Shown piece after piece: positions 35,363 through 45,410 of a DNA stretch of 64,000 nt (its first letter is position 1; the number at the start of each line of letters is the position of its first letter). The translations under genes were made by a program, and so were the position numbers. The notes beneath the pieces were generated by a model, which was given only the letters and a program-made list of their open reading frames with translations, made no database searches and was not told the origin of the DNA. Source of the DNA: Staphylotrichum longicolle (taxonomy: Eukaryota > Ascomycota > Sordariomycetes > Sordariales > Chaetomiaceae); contig JAHCVI010000001.1 of NCBI GenBank assembly GCA_019096155.1, forward strand, positions 9,734,001 to 9,798,000, read 5' to 3'.

Positions 35363-37697
35363 ATGCGGCCGTCTGTGCTCAAACAGACGGCAGGCGCCGC
35401 TCTTTTGCTCTCGTGCTTTTGCGACCTCGCCCTCGCGCGCAAGTGCGGGCCGGTGAGAAACACCAGCACTTTTGAGGCATCTGTTACTGTTACCAGCAGC
35501 ATTGACACGATTGTGCCCTCGGCAAGCAGCAGTGGCGATGCTGAGACGGCGACAAGCAGCAGCAGCAGCGTCGTGGAGTGGCAACCAACAGCAGCGATGT
35601 TGAGTCATCCTCGACTAGCGACAGCGTTGTCATCTCCCCGACGACTGAAAGCGTTGTGGTCCCCTCGACCGACAGTCCGCCCCTGAACACCGACACGGTC
35701 ACCTTCCCCGATAACACGGACTGGATGGCGACTTACACCTACTATATGATGCCGTCGACTTGCCAACTTTTACATCGACCGAGATCGACCTTCCCCATCC
35801 CACTGCGACTCCCTTCTGCATGTTGGACCCCATGGAGACACCCGATGCCTCGTTTGTGAGTGGACTATAGTGTCGAGTTTGATATGGCAGCGCTGACAGT
35901 ATGTCCAGAACCTCCGATCTCAATCTGGCTTTATCGTGAGCCGCGACAACCGCCCTGGCACACCGGCGCCTCCCGAGTCGGAGGAGGAAGCCGAAGAGCT
36001 GCTTGCCAACATTGAGAATTGGCAGCCGCCCCTCTTCAAGTTCGAGAAGCCCGCCGACGCACCCGAGGGCCTCTACGACTTAGTGCTCGAGGACGACACC
36101 GGAAAGCACTACGTCTCCTTGGGGGCCGACGGTACCGTCACGTTTGCGGACCAGTCGTCTGCCTCCACAACAACAATCTTTGCCGTCAATTGCAAGGGCC
36201 ACCTGACGATCCGCAAGGGAGACGACTCGTACACATGGCGCGTCGCCGACACAGGCTTCACGGACGTGACGGCGGGCGAGACTGAGGACGGCATTGCTGT
36301 CCTCCGGCCGAACCTGTCCAAGGCCATCAAGACGACAGAATCGTCCGAGCCCGAGCTGTCTCGCATGCGGCGTTTGATTCGCCGTGAGGATGGCTGGATG
36401 CCTCGCTGCCCGTACCGTGGGTCAAACATCTTCGCCCAACCTCGCCCCAACAGACGCGCGGAAAACCCGAACGGTTGCGGGTCCAACAACGGCATGGGTA
36501 AGTTTGTGCCCAACCTTAACTGGGGCCACTGCTGCAACGATCACGACAACTGCTTCGATAACTGCGGCAAGAGCTTTCAGGGGTGCAACAACGAGTTCCT
36601 CGGATGCATGTACAACCAGTGTCGGGCTGATGTGAAGTGGTGGAACTGGTGGGTAAGTGGATGAACAACCCCCCAACTGCCCCTGACTCCTTTCCGGCGT
36701 ACCAAAATGTCTAGCCGGGGCTAATCATCACGACATTTAGATGTTCCCTGGATGCATTGCCACTGCAAACTTCTACTGGACCTTCGTCTCCTCCCCGCTC
36801 GGCGTCGATGCCTTCTACACGGCCAACAAGGAGCGCTGCGTGTGCCCGTGCCCCAACCCGTCGATGCAAGACATGTGCCTGCGCGGCAACAACGAGGTTG
36901 AATGCCGCGTGGTCAGGGCCAACGACAACAACAACTGCGGCGGCTGCGACTGGAGGTGCCCCTACAAGACGCACTGCTCCTCGGGCAGATGCGTCTGCGA
37001 CGATCAGCAGTGCGGCAACACTTGCCTCAACCTGAGCAACAACCCCCGCAACTGCGGAGCGTGCGGAAAAGTCTGCGCCAGCGGCTTCTGCTACCAGGGC
37101 CGCTGCTACGAGCCCCCCGAGGAGCCCGACGTCTGCATCCCCGGCGAAGCGTTCCGCAACGGGCACTTCACCAACGGCAACAGCACGGGCTGGTCCACCG
37201 GCCCCAACCCCAACACCGGCAAGATGGATCTCGACGTGTCCTTTGGCGTCCGTGACCCTCAAAACACGGCCAGCGACCCCTACATTGTTCAAGTTACCCC
37301 GAGCGACGCAATGGTAGCGAACCCGTTCGGGGCGCACGCCGTTGACCTGATAACCGAACTCCGCGTATGCCCGGGAGTGGCCTACGATATGCACGTGTTG
37401 ATGCGGCTGTCAACCGGCTGGAGCGGCTTACCCTGCCTTCCTGGCTTCATGGTTGCCGGCCAGGGCGTTGCTACTACCTACGGGGCGCCCTCGCAGCCAG
37501 AAGCCCCAGGCGTATACCAGATCAACAACAATGGCCAGATCGGACCATTCCAGGTCGGCCAGGCAGGCACCAGGACTGTCAACAAGGTCTATCTGGGTGT
37601 CGAGTTCCGGATGAGGGTTATGTGTAACGGCATTAGGTTTACCCAGATCGAGAAGCTAGCCACATCATTCTGGGGGTTTACCATGGTTCCCGTGTAG
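35363..37697 (+). CDS. secreted multidomain protein with phospholipase-A2-like domain, first exon frame-broken
   Basis: Exons 35363-35855, 35909-36652 and 36741-37697; about 731 residues if exon 1 is read across two frame changes. Order: signal peptide (ends ...LALA), Ser/Thr/Asp-rich mucin-like stretch, a domain I do not recognise (about 190-320), a PLA2-like domain with GCGSNNGMG and CCNDHDNC (His377-Asp378, the catalytic His and Ca-binding Asp pair of secreted PLA2, closest in pattern to group XII), a Cys-rich block resembling Stig1-type repeats (CGGCDWRC... and NCGACGKVC), and a C-terminal domain beginning CIPGEAFRNGHF...GW, reminiscent of galactose-binding-like modules. Exon 1 switches frame between about 35560-35600 and again between about 35712-35765; 493 nt plus two missing bases restores phase. 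Activity and substrate are inferred; it could be a non-enzymatic adhesin. Confidence 0.75.
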
Positions 37698-38139
37698 GGA
37701 TGAGTTGTTGGTTGGGCTGGCAGGCTGTCCTTTGTTGCGGTTCTCTTCGTTCGCCTGTATAAATCGATATCTGTAGCTAAAGCATGCACAACTTTTCACT
37801 CGCTGTAATCACAAGATTGTAGCGGTGGCCTGTTGACAACGCAACAAAACCATGACCCGGACAGAAACAAGGTGTAATGTAACCACCTGGCCACACACCA
37901 CAAAATACCAAGTTGCCTCCCCCACGAGCATTTATGCACAGCACAGCAGAGGAGAACTAAACCCTCCCCCGGTTTCCGGAAACCGCTCCTTCTACTCCCC
38001 ACAACTCCCAACCAGACACAACTTAGCACTCAAAACCAACTTCCCCAACCTCTCGTGACCATTTCACGCCCCTCTCTCGCACGCCTTCCACGCAACATAA
38101 CCAAACAAAACAGACTAGACACAATCGACTCTGCCCACC
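37698..38139. other. intergenic, 442 bp
   Basis: Lies between the PLA2-like gene and the small Cys-rich ORF. C/A-rich plus strand over the last 200 bases fits a promoter or leader. No further gene. Confidence 0.5.
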
Positions 38140-38310
38140 ATGTGTGTGTGGCAGAGAGTTAAACACAGCTGCGGGCACTACGTCTGGCCGCCCGTCGACA
38201 GCCTGTACGAGCCCTGCGAGGTGGCCAAGGAAGGGGGCGTCTGCGGCATCACAAGCTATACCGCAGGCGACTGGACCATCACGTCGAAGTGCGCTGACTG
38301 TAGGGAGTAG
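38140..38310 (+). CDS. small Cys-rich protein, 56 residues
   Basis: An uninterrupted frame from ATG (context CCCACCATG) to TAG. The peptide begins MCVWQRVKHSCGHYVW and has cysteines arranged C...CxH...C...C...CxxC, ending KCADCRE. The spacing SCGHY plus the final CxxC looks like a small zinc-binding fold, and I recall similar short proteins of unknown function in sordariomycetes. There is no signal peptide, so it is probably cytosolic or nuclear despite its two secreted neighbours. It is short, so expression evidence would matter; the strong start context and Cys pattern favour a real gene. Confidence 0.6.
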   Translation: MCVWQRVKHSCGHYVWPPVDSLYEPCEVAKEGGVCGITSYTAGDWTITSKCADCRE

Positions 38311-38833
38311 AAGAGAGGATCGAGTGTATAACGAATCTCCAAGACACTAGGAATCCAGGAAGTAAGTAAAAAAAAAAGATCCAGGTGACAGGGAAGATAT
38401 GAGTAGAAGGCAGAGCATCACTGTGGCAGACACACACAAAAACAGCTCAGGGCAAGTGCCATGGGAAACATCTTTCTCTTTGCCTCGAAACACAGATATA
38501 AGCTCGTCTTCTAGTCAAGAAACAAAGTGCAAAACGTTGAATTCCAAACCGCTATGCGTCAAAGCGAAAGAACACACCCCGTGTTTACTCAATGATACAA
38601 CACCCCATGTAACGTGTCCCAGCCCTCCAAGCCCGACGCCTCCCTATATAAAAACGAGTAAGAACACCATGAGCGAAGATGCCAAAGAACCAAAAATAAA
38701 CAAGAAACACAATGAAGAATGCATCCCATGATGACGCCCGCACACAAGAACTCCAAACCCATATCGTCCTCGCAATATGCAATCAAACAACGCCTTTGTG
38801 TCTGTCCCACCCATTCACCCACTCCCCGCCCAC
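38311..38833. other. intergenic between convergent 3' ends
   Basis: 523 bp, A-rich on the plus strand (for example the run of nine A near 38370). No gene seen. Confidence 0.5.
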
Positions 38834-39987
38834 TCATTCATGAGGAAGCAGCTCCTTGGGCAACGCCCCTCTGCTCGAGGTGCTACCAATGACCGTCTGG
38901 CTGTCCCCGTCCACGGCCGGGTCGTACTCGATATCCCGGCTGCTGCGTCCCGTCGCCGAGTTCCGCCTCGCCATGCGCAGGCGCGAGCCCCTGGCGGCGG
39001 CGGCGGCGACGACACTCTTCTGCGCATCCTCGTCGTCGGCGCCCTCCTCCTCCCCGCTCTCGTCCGTCTCCGACGCCGGCAGCTCCTCGTACACGACGGT
39101 GCCGCCGGTACCGGTCTCGCCGTCCACGGGCGCAGTCTCGTTCTCCTTGATGTACGAGTCGATGATGTAGTACTGCAGGGCGTTCATGATGAGCGGGAAG
39201 AGCATCATGACAAAGACGATCTGCAGCTTCTCGTTGCCCTCGGTCCAGCCCAAAGCCCAGTCGCCGACGTGGGGCAGCCAGGGCAGCAACATGAAGAGCA
39301 CGAGCACGCAGAGCTTCATGCCCATGAGCCCGCAAAAGTAGATGAGGCTCTGCTTGAGCCACCACCAGGCGTTGGGCGGCGAGCCATAGTGGCCGCTCTG
39401 GACCGACTCGGGCGGGCTGCCGAGCGGCGTGAGCGCCACGAGCTTGGTTAAGACGCGCACGATGACGATGAGGATCGGGATGCCGAGCGTTGTCTGCCAG
39501 AGCCAGTCAGTATCCCCTCTCAAACTCCACAGGAAACGGACAAGAGACTCACATCAATCCCCAAGTTCAACAGATAAAACGAGCACGGATTCGGCACATA
39601 CTCCTCCTCCCCTCTCCCCATCAACCCGCCCACCACCCTCCTCACCACCGCGCCGCCCACCACCATCCCTTGGCTCTCGATCGCGAACCGCCCGCTCGTC
39701 AGCATCGACATGAACACGTTGGCCGCGTGCACCAGCACGCTCCCGAACACCTGCTTGGACACGTCGAACCACCAGATCTTGACGGGCCGCTGCGGCCGCT
39801 CGCGCCAGCGCTTGTACACCAGCGAGAGCAGCGCCAGCCCGCCGAGGGCGAGCTGCACGAGGATGGCGAAGGAGCCGAGGAGGCGGCACTCGGTGGGGTG
39901 GTCCGGGTTGGTGCTGGCCGCGGTCGGAGAGTAAGGGTATGGCGCGGTGGGTTGGGGTGTTATCGTTGTTGTTGGTGGTGTCGTCAT
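38834..39987 (-). CDS. STIMATE-family vacuolar membrane protein
   Basis: Two exons, 39987-39553 and 39493-38834, with a 59-bp intron, give 364 residues. After a Pro/Thr-rich N terminus come about five membrane segments: LLGSFAILVQLALGGLALLSLVY, the VFGSVLVHAANVFMSML helix, FYLLNLGIDTTLGIPILIVIV (formed across the splice), a helix in IYFCGLMGMKLCVLVLFML and a last one in LQIVFVMMLFPLIMNAL. Motifs KIWWFDVSKQVFG and HAANVF are typical of the family of yeast YPL162C and animal STIMATE/TMEM110, which promotes ER-plasma-membrane calcium signalling in animals. The C-terminal 140 residues are acidic then basic and probably cytosolic. The fungal role is not established. Confidence 0.88.
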
Positions 39988-41834
39988 TGTGGGCTGGGGC
40001 TATCCGCAGGAGGAGTTCGTGGGTGCTTTTTGTGGAGGTGTGAGGCAAGGTGTCGACGACGACGATATGACGGGTGGTTTGGAGCGTGAGGTTGTCGCTA
40101 CCGCTGCTTCTGCTGCTGCTGTGAGGGCATCTGGAGCGAGCGCAAATCGGGGTTGCGGGCTGGGCTGATTGCGGCGAGACGCCAGGCAGGTTCACGAGCG
40201 TCTGCTGCTGCTGCTGCTGCTGCTGTACGAAGGCGCAAGCATGAATCAAGAGAAGAAGAAGGTTTTCCTGTCGTTTCGTTTCCAGCCGATGACCAAGCGC
40301 GTGGTTGCCAATCAGATGGGAAATGGGCGGCTGAGTCTGTCCCCGTGGCCGTGTTTCACTTGGCTGAATCAAGGTTCCGCTTGGCTGGGAAAGCTGCCTG
40401 GTGCCCAGTGCTCGCCAGTTGGTTGGTCCAGGGAACAAGAGCTGCTTTCGGCTAGTTTGATTGTCGAGAAATTGTTGTATTTGCGTCTCTTTTGGAACCT
40501 GTCTCAAAAAGAGGGAATGAGAAAAAGAAAGCCTGGTGTGTGGGTGAAGTGAAGAGAAGAGGCAGAATCGAAGAGCGACGGGTTGCAGCTTGCAAGCGAA
40601 CGAGGTGTGGTGTGTGAGTGTGCCTGGGAAGAGGCGCAGAGAAGGGGCCAGAGGCAATGCACGCGGTGACTGCAGCCGACAGTGCTGCGACGCCACCATT
40701 GGCCGCTCAGAGTTGGCTCTTGACAGGCGGCCCACCAATGGCGGCCCCACAGCGGGCTCGCTTACCCCGAGCCAGATCTCCAGCGGGGACTTCAGGGCCC
40801 ACCATCGGATGCTGGGCGCCGGCAAAACGTCGAACTTGCCGAATTGAGCAGGCTTCCGGAACACGCTGTCCGTCGAGATGCTTGCGCATTCAGGCTGGAA
40901 AGCCATGGCCACAGGTCGCTTGCTGACACGGCGGTATATTACCACGGCCAGCACACACATGGAAGCTCTTTTCGAGGGCTGTTTCGGCCATCTTGAGGCA
41001 CCATCTTGGACCTTGAAAGTGACGTAATACCAAGTCTTTCTGGGGGTTGGAAGGGGAATTTGTGAAACAGGTCTCCCATGGCCCCCTTTGAGCTCCATCT
41101 CGCTCCCATCTCGCTCTCCAATGTAAATGTAGACCACCCATCAAGTATAAAACTCCCTGCATGGAACGAGAAAGCCGCATTGCACCAAGAACTTGTAGAA
41201 TTGCTGTCAAAATTCCATCGCAGTCATCCATGGCTTGCTGCCATTCTTGAGGCTCCGTGGAGATTCAGTCTGCGCCCAAATACCAACCTGCAAACCACCG
41301 AAGCAGCTCGAGATAGAAACAGGCAATGAAAAGTTGCCCCTGATTGTCCTGCTCACGCCGGAAAAAGACCCAAAACCATGATTGCAAACTCCGTCCTCTT
41401 ACCCTCCCCCCAGTCCCCAAATCCCCAAAACCGCCGCCCCCGGCAGCCCGGGGCAGCACCAGCAAAAGACCCCTAACCGAATGAGCAAAGTTGCAAGTTT
41501 CGTGAGTGGAGAGTCAAGCCGAGCCAGAGCCGAACCCGCTTGCATCTGGGCCTGGACGCTTCATCGGCACGTCCTAGGTCGTCCAAGCGGAAAAAGGCTC
41601 GTAGCCATGAAGTTGTATCTAGGCGCACTCTGGCACCGTAGGAAGCAGCTTGCGCACGAAGTGGGGCATCTTGCGTGCGTGCATGGCGATGCTCGGCTTG
41701 CCCTTCCGGAGGATCGACTTTGGCGCTCGGGGCGCCGAAGCCGCGCTTGTCGTCGCGGAGGGAAATGTCGGAGAAGACGGGCCTCCAGACAAGTTGCGTT
41801 GACTGTGAAGGCTGTCCGCAGGCCCGTCTAACTG
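39988..41834. other. intergenic (promoter of STIMATE gene; 3' flank of SF3b p14 gene)
   Basis: 1.85 kb. Contains a perfect (CTG)8 at 40202-40225 about 215 bp upstream of the STIMATE ATG, and TATAAAA at 41146-41152 on the plus strand with no convincing gene behind it. Confidence 0.5.
40202..40225. repeat. (CTG)8 trinucleotide repeat
   Basis: Eight perfect CTG units on the plus strand (CAG on the coding strand of the STIMATE gene), in its upstream or leader region. Confidence 0.9.
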
Positions 41835-42532
41835 TCAATCGATGCCGTGCTGCTGCTTGAGGCGCTCTATGTTCTCCTTGCGGACGTCCAGGTCCTCTTT
41901 TGTCCGCAGCATCTTGTCGGGCTGGTGGTATAATACTGGGCCGGCTGTTAGTTGTGTGTACCAATAGTGACCAACGAAAAAAAAACCACATACCAACAAG
42001 GTAACGGTTCTGGAAGTTGTAGCCGTTCAGCTTGTCGCAGGCCTGCTTCGCATCCATCACGTCCTCATAGACGACGAAGGCGGTGCCTTTTGTGTTGCTC
42101 GCGATGCCCTGTCGAACTTGACTGTATCCACGAGGTAAGCGGAAGCCACAGGAAAATAGACTCGGGTGAGGGTTGACGAACCGGATGGGCCCGTACTTCC
42201 CAAAGAGATCGAACAGCTCCTCTGGAGTGACGTTGTAGCTGGGCGACGGTCAGGACACGATGCTCTCTTGATGGGACAATTGATGGTCGAGCGACGGCAA
42301 CACACCTTAGATTCTTTACGAACAAAGCTCTGCCCAATGAGTGTTGCGGTTAGCCAAGATGCCGTAATGCAGTGACGCGGACGCCGAGATGACGGAGGCC
42401 GGGACAGCCGTGTGTGGACGGCGAAGCAGCGACCGGGTGGAGCACAACTCGAGCGCGGGCGGCCATGGCGAAAGCCCCAGGCGACGTGACTCACCGATTT
42501 ACCTCCGGGCCAAGTTTGTTGGCACGACTCAT
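41835..42532 (-). CDS. SF3B6: SF3b subunit p14 (branch-point-contacting RRM protein)
   Basis: Five exons, 42532-42495, 42329-42306, 42238-42182, 42121-41994 and 41935-41835, give 115 residues, the normal size. The second exon is just 24 nt and encodes the RNP2 strand (ALFVKNL), so the RRM is assembled from four exons. The product reads MSRANKLGPEVNR, ALFVKNLS, YNVTPEELFDLFGKYGPIRQVR, then GTAFVVYEDVMDAKQAC (RNP1). Its C-terminal helix is expected to bind SF3B1. The protein sits at the branch adenosine in the U2 snRNP. Donors GTGTGT and GTTCGT are weak, yet phase and conservation leave no alternative. Five exons for 115 residues is intron-dense for this window. Confidence 0.95.
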
Positions 42533-43589
42533 ATCTCGATGCCGATTATGGAATGTCTCGACACGGTGGGTTGGGTTGGGTGATGGCGTCGATGGGGTCG
42601 CGGTTGGTGCGGATTGCGAGATGTTGAGGCTCAAAGCGGACGGGTCGACACGGGAGCGAGGAGGAGAGAAGTTCGAAGGCGGAAGCCAGAGAGGTGGGGC
42701 GGCTCGCTTCTGGTCTAGCGGCCCACGTGATGGCTCTCAGATGGGCCCGCGGCCTTGATAACGGACAACTAAGCCTGCAGATCGCGCAATATGGAACCAG
42801 AAAAAGACGGTCGTCTTCAGTAGAAGCGCCTCTCTTTCATTCTTTTGCAAAATCGGTTGACGGGCTCGACGGGTTGCCGTGCCACAAACACAGAAATCCC
42901 TCTCACAATGGGTCGAGGCAACGCACGCGGGATGCTTGGCTCCCACGGCGGCCCACGTGCGCTCCCCCAGTCAATCCGAAGTTGCATCTCGTCGACATCC
43001 CAACTACCTTAGTTAGTGTGTCTTAAATCCAGAGTCGGGAACTGGAAATGCCGTGCCCAGTTTTCAGTCAAACTCCGTGCCAGCCAAAATAAGGAGAAGG
43101 GCTGCTGCTGCCTCACAATGGATCACCACCTCAGTATCCTTTGGCCGTCTTTCCACGCGCCATGCTTTTTGACGTGGTCGCAGGCTGCCATGGTGCCTAT
43201 CAAGCGCTGCGCTAGTTACTGTGTAGGATTTGCGACCAAGCACATTTCGCTGTGGAGTCAGCGCCAGGGCCACGCAGACTCGCCAATTTCCGGGCGCACT
43301 TTACGCGACCCCTGGTCAGGCAGACGGGGCACCACTTGGGGCAGCACAGTGCCGCATCTGTTTTGTCAGCCTTTGGCGGTACGGAGCTGTACTGTGGAAG
43401 AACCTCGACGGAACTTGGCACTTCGGATTCAACAACCTCGCCTCCACCCGCACATGCCGCTTTCCATTCACCTCGCTGCCAGTCGTCTGATGCACACCCA
43501 CTAGACCACCCGTCTCCGTCTTCGTCTCCATCCCTGGGCATTCTCGCATACTCGCCATACTCGCCATCCTCAGGATCTCCCCTGAAGCC
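42533..43589. other. divergent intergenic region with two CACGTG sites
   Basis: 1.06 kb between the SF3b p14 gene (-) and the zinc-binding protein gene (+). CACGTG palindromes occur at 42724-42729 and 42954-42959. No gene recognised. Confidence 0.5.
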
Positions 43590-44513
43590 ATGCCGTCGGT
43601 CGCCCAGGAGTCGCCGACGGTGCACTCGTCCAAGAAGCGGAGGCGAGACGACAACACCCACCAGATCCCTCTGTATGCGAGCCTTTTGGCGGCGGTCAAG
43701 TCTCCCGGAACTAATTGTCCCGTTGTCAGTACTCACAGCCCCAACCACACCCCTCGCGTCATCTTCTCAGACAAGACCTTCGATCACAACACGGGCCTGT
43801 TCCACCACCACCACTCCTCTCCCTTGCTTCCGCGGAAGATTATCCCTTTACCACCTGGAAAGCGGCAACGGACGACGGTCGACATAGACGTGGAGACGGA
43901 AGATGAACCGATGCAAAGGTCGCCATCCAGCTCCCCCTCGCACCGACACGACCACCCCCACCATGAGCGACATCAACATCGCCGTCACCATTCGAGACGA
44001 GCATCTCAGCAGCAACACGACTTGGACGAGAGGACCCGCTCACTAGCTCCCCTCATGAGCCGCTGCCACATTTGCTTCCGCAAGCCCAACAAGAAATCCG
44101 ACCTCGACTCCTTCGCTGACTGCCAAGGCTGCGGCCAGCGCACCTGTTACGTGTGCATACGCGAGTGTCTCGGATGGGCTCCCCCGGCCCACTACCCCAG
44201 CGCAACAACAACAACAACAGCAGCAGCAATAGAAACAGCAAAAACGACAATAGCCTCACCAGAGGAGGAAGGGGAAACGTCATTTACCATGCTCGACGCC
44301 GATGCCGCGGAGGACCAACAACAACCACATCAACCACACCAACCACACCAACCATCACAACCGACCGAACCAAACATGGGAGATCCCGAGCATGGGCAGG
44401 GATGGACAAGAGGGGGAGGCCACCGGCGGGTGGTTTGCAGCCGTTGCTGTGTCGAGAGGGGTCAGGATGGGGAGGTGGTCTGTCTGGGTTGTCTGCCGTT
44501 TGTCGAGGGGTGA
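43590..44513 (+). CDS. uncharacterised protein with split Cys-rich zinc-binding region
   Basis: One open frame of 307 residues, no intron needed. A basic nuclear-type signal (KKRRRDD) is near the N terminus, followed by a conserved-looking TPRVIFSDKTFDHNTG segment and a His/Arg/Ser-rich disordered stretch. The first Cys block is C-x2-C-x15-C-x2-C-x4-C-x2-C-x3-C (from about residue 155). A second block, C-x2-CC-x9-C-x2-C, closes the protein. About 85 residues of poly-Thr/Ala and His-Gln-Pro repeats separate them. The spacing recalls RING/PHD-type cross-brace zinc sites with a long insertion. Homologues seem to be ascomycete-specific proteins of unknown function; nuclear location is inferred. 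Confidence 0.75.
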   Translation: MPSVAQESPTVHSSKKRRRDDNTHQIPLYASLLAAVKSPGTNCPVVSTHSPNHTPRVIFSDKTFDHNTGLFHHHHSSPLLPRKIIPLPPGKRQRTTVDIDVETEDEPMQRSPSSSPSHRHDHPHHERHQHRRHHSRRASQQQHDLDERTRSLAPLMSRCHICFRKPNKKSDLDSFADCQGCGQRTCYVCIRECLGWAPPAHYPSATTTTTAAAIETAKTTIASPEEEGETSFTMLDADAAEDQQQPHQPHQPHQPSQPTEPNMGDPEHGQGWTRGGGHRRVVCSRCCVERGQDGEVVCLGCLPFVEG

Positions 44514-45410
44514 ATTTTGGACCTGCTACCCAGAGATGACAGCCGCACGGCGTGTTTGATTCGTACCCCCATGGCTTGGTAAATGGGTTGGTCTCACCAG
44601 GATGTGGTTCCCCACGCCATCTCCCCCTTAGCTTCCGGACCATGGACTCTCCGACAAGACTGGACTTCCCTTTGACCCGATAACCCTTCTCAACTGGACC
44701 ACGGGAACGGAAACGAAAGAGAAGCGGAGGGGCGAGCATGGACTGTTTGACTGGAAGGGGGTTGTAAAGCAGTGGGATCCGCGAAAAGGGGAAATGCTGT
44801 CCGGCGCAGCACACCTTGACCATACGCAGAGGACGAGCCGGACCGCACCGTTCAGGCAGCAGGCCGTCCATTACCAAAGGCGATCAAGAGCTGGGAGACT
44901 CTCGACTTGGGGAGGACGCGTGTGGCAACGACGGCTGAGGCTTGGAGGATGCAGAATACTCGGCTTGACTGGACCGAGCGAAAGGATATGCAGGAGGGGA
45001 ACATGGTAGCAGGAAGGGTTTATCTTTATTCATGGCATATGGGGGCGTTGGACTCGGGTGACTACGATTTTAGGTGTTGGGAACACAGGCTCAACAGGTA
45101 CCGGAATTATGAAATGGGGCTACGTAATGAAATGCATGATCCTGTAACTCGAACGAGCTTATCTTCGTTCATCTCCATTTACGTATCTCCAGTTAGGTAC
45201 GGGCACGCGGGCGTTAAAGCGATACGGAAGAATCTACCAGGATGGCAACGACACGTAGGAGATGGTAATGATCAGCTCGGCTTGTTCGCCAACATCATTC
45301 ATGGGTCTCGCTTATTACTATCTCGTGACTACCGCCCATCAAGCGCCCAAAGAGTTCTCCGTGATGTAAGGCCTATTCGTACATACAAAAGATCAACCCC
45401 AGCCCCGCTC
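44514..45410. other. intergenic between convergent 3' ends
   Basis: About 0.9 kb. No conserved frame. The part next to RPT1 (45000-45400) is A+T-richer and probably 3' UTR. Confidence 0.5.

Noticed and set aside
27208..38310. A secondary-metabolite cluster around the Pol I gene and tyrosinase
   Set aside because: No polyketide synthase, NRPS, terpene synthase, P450 or dedicated transporter is present.
39554..41137. 527-codon minus-strand open frame covering the STIMATE promoter
   Set aside because: It is out of frame with the conserved STIMATE exon 1 it overlaps and has low-complexity noncoding composition.
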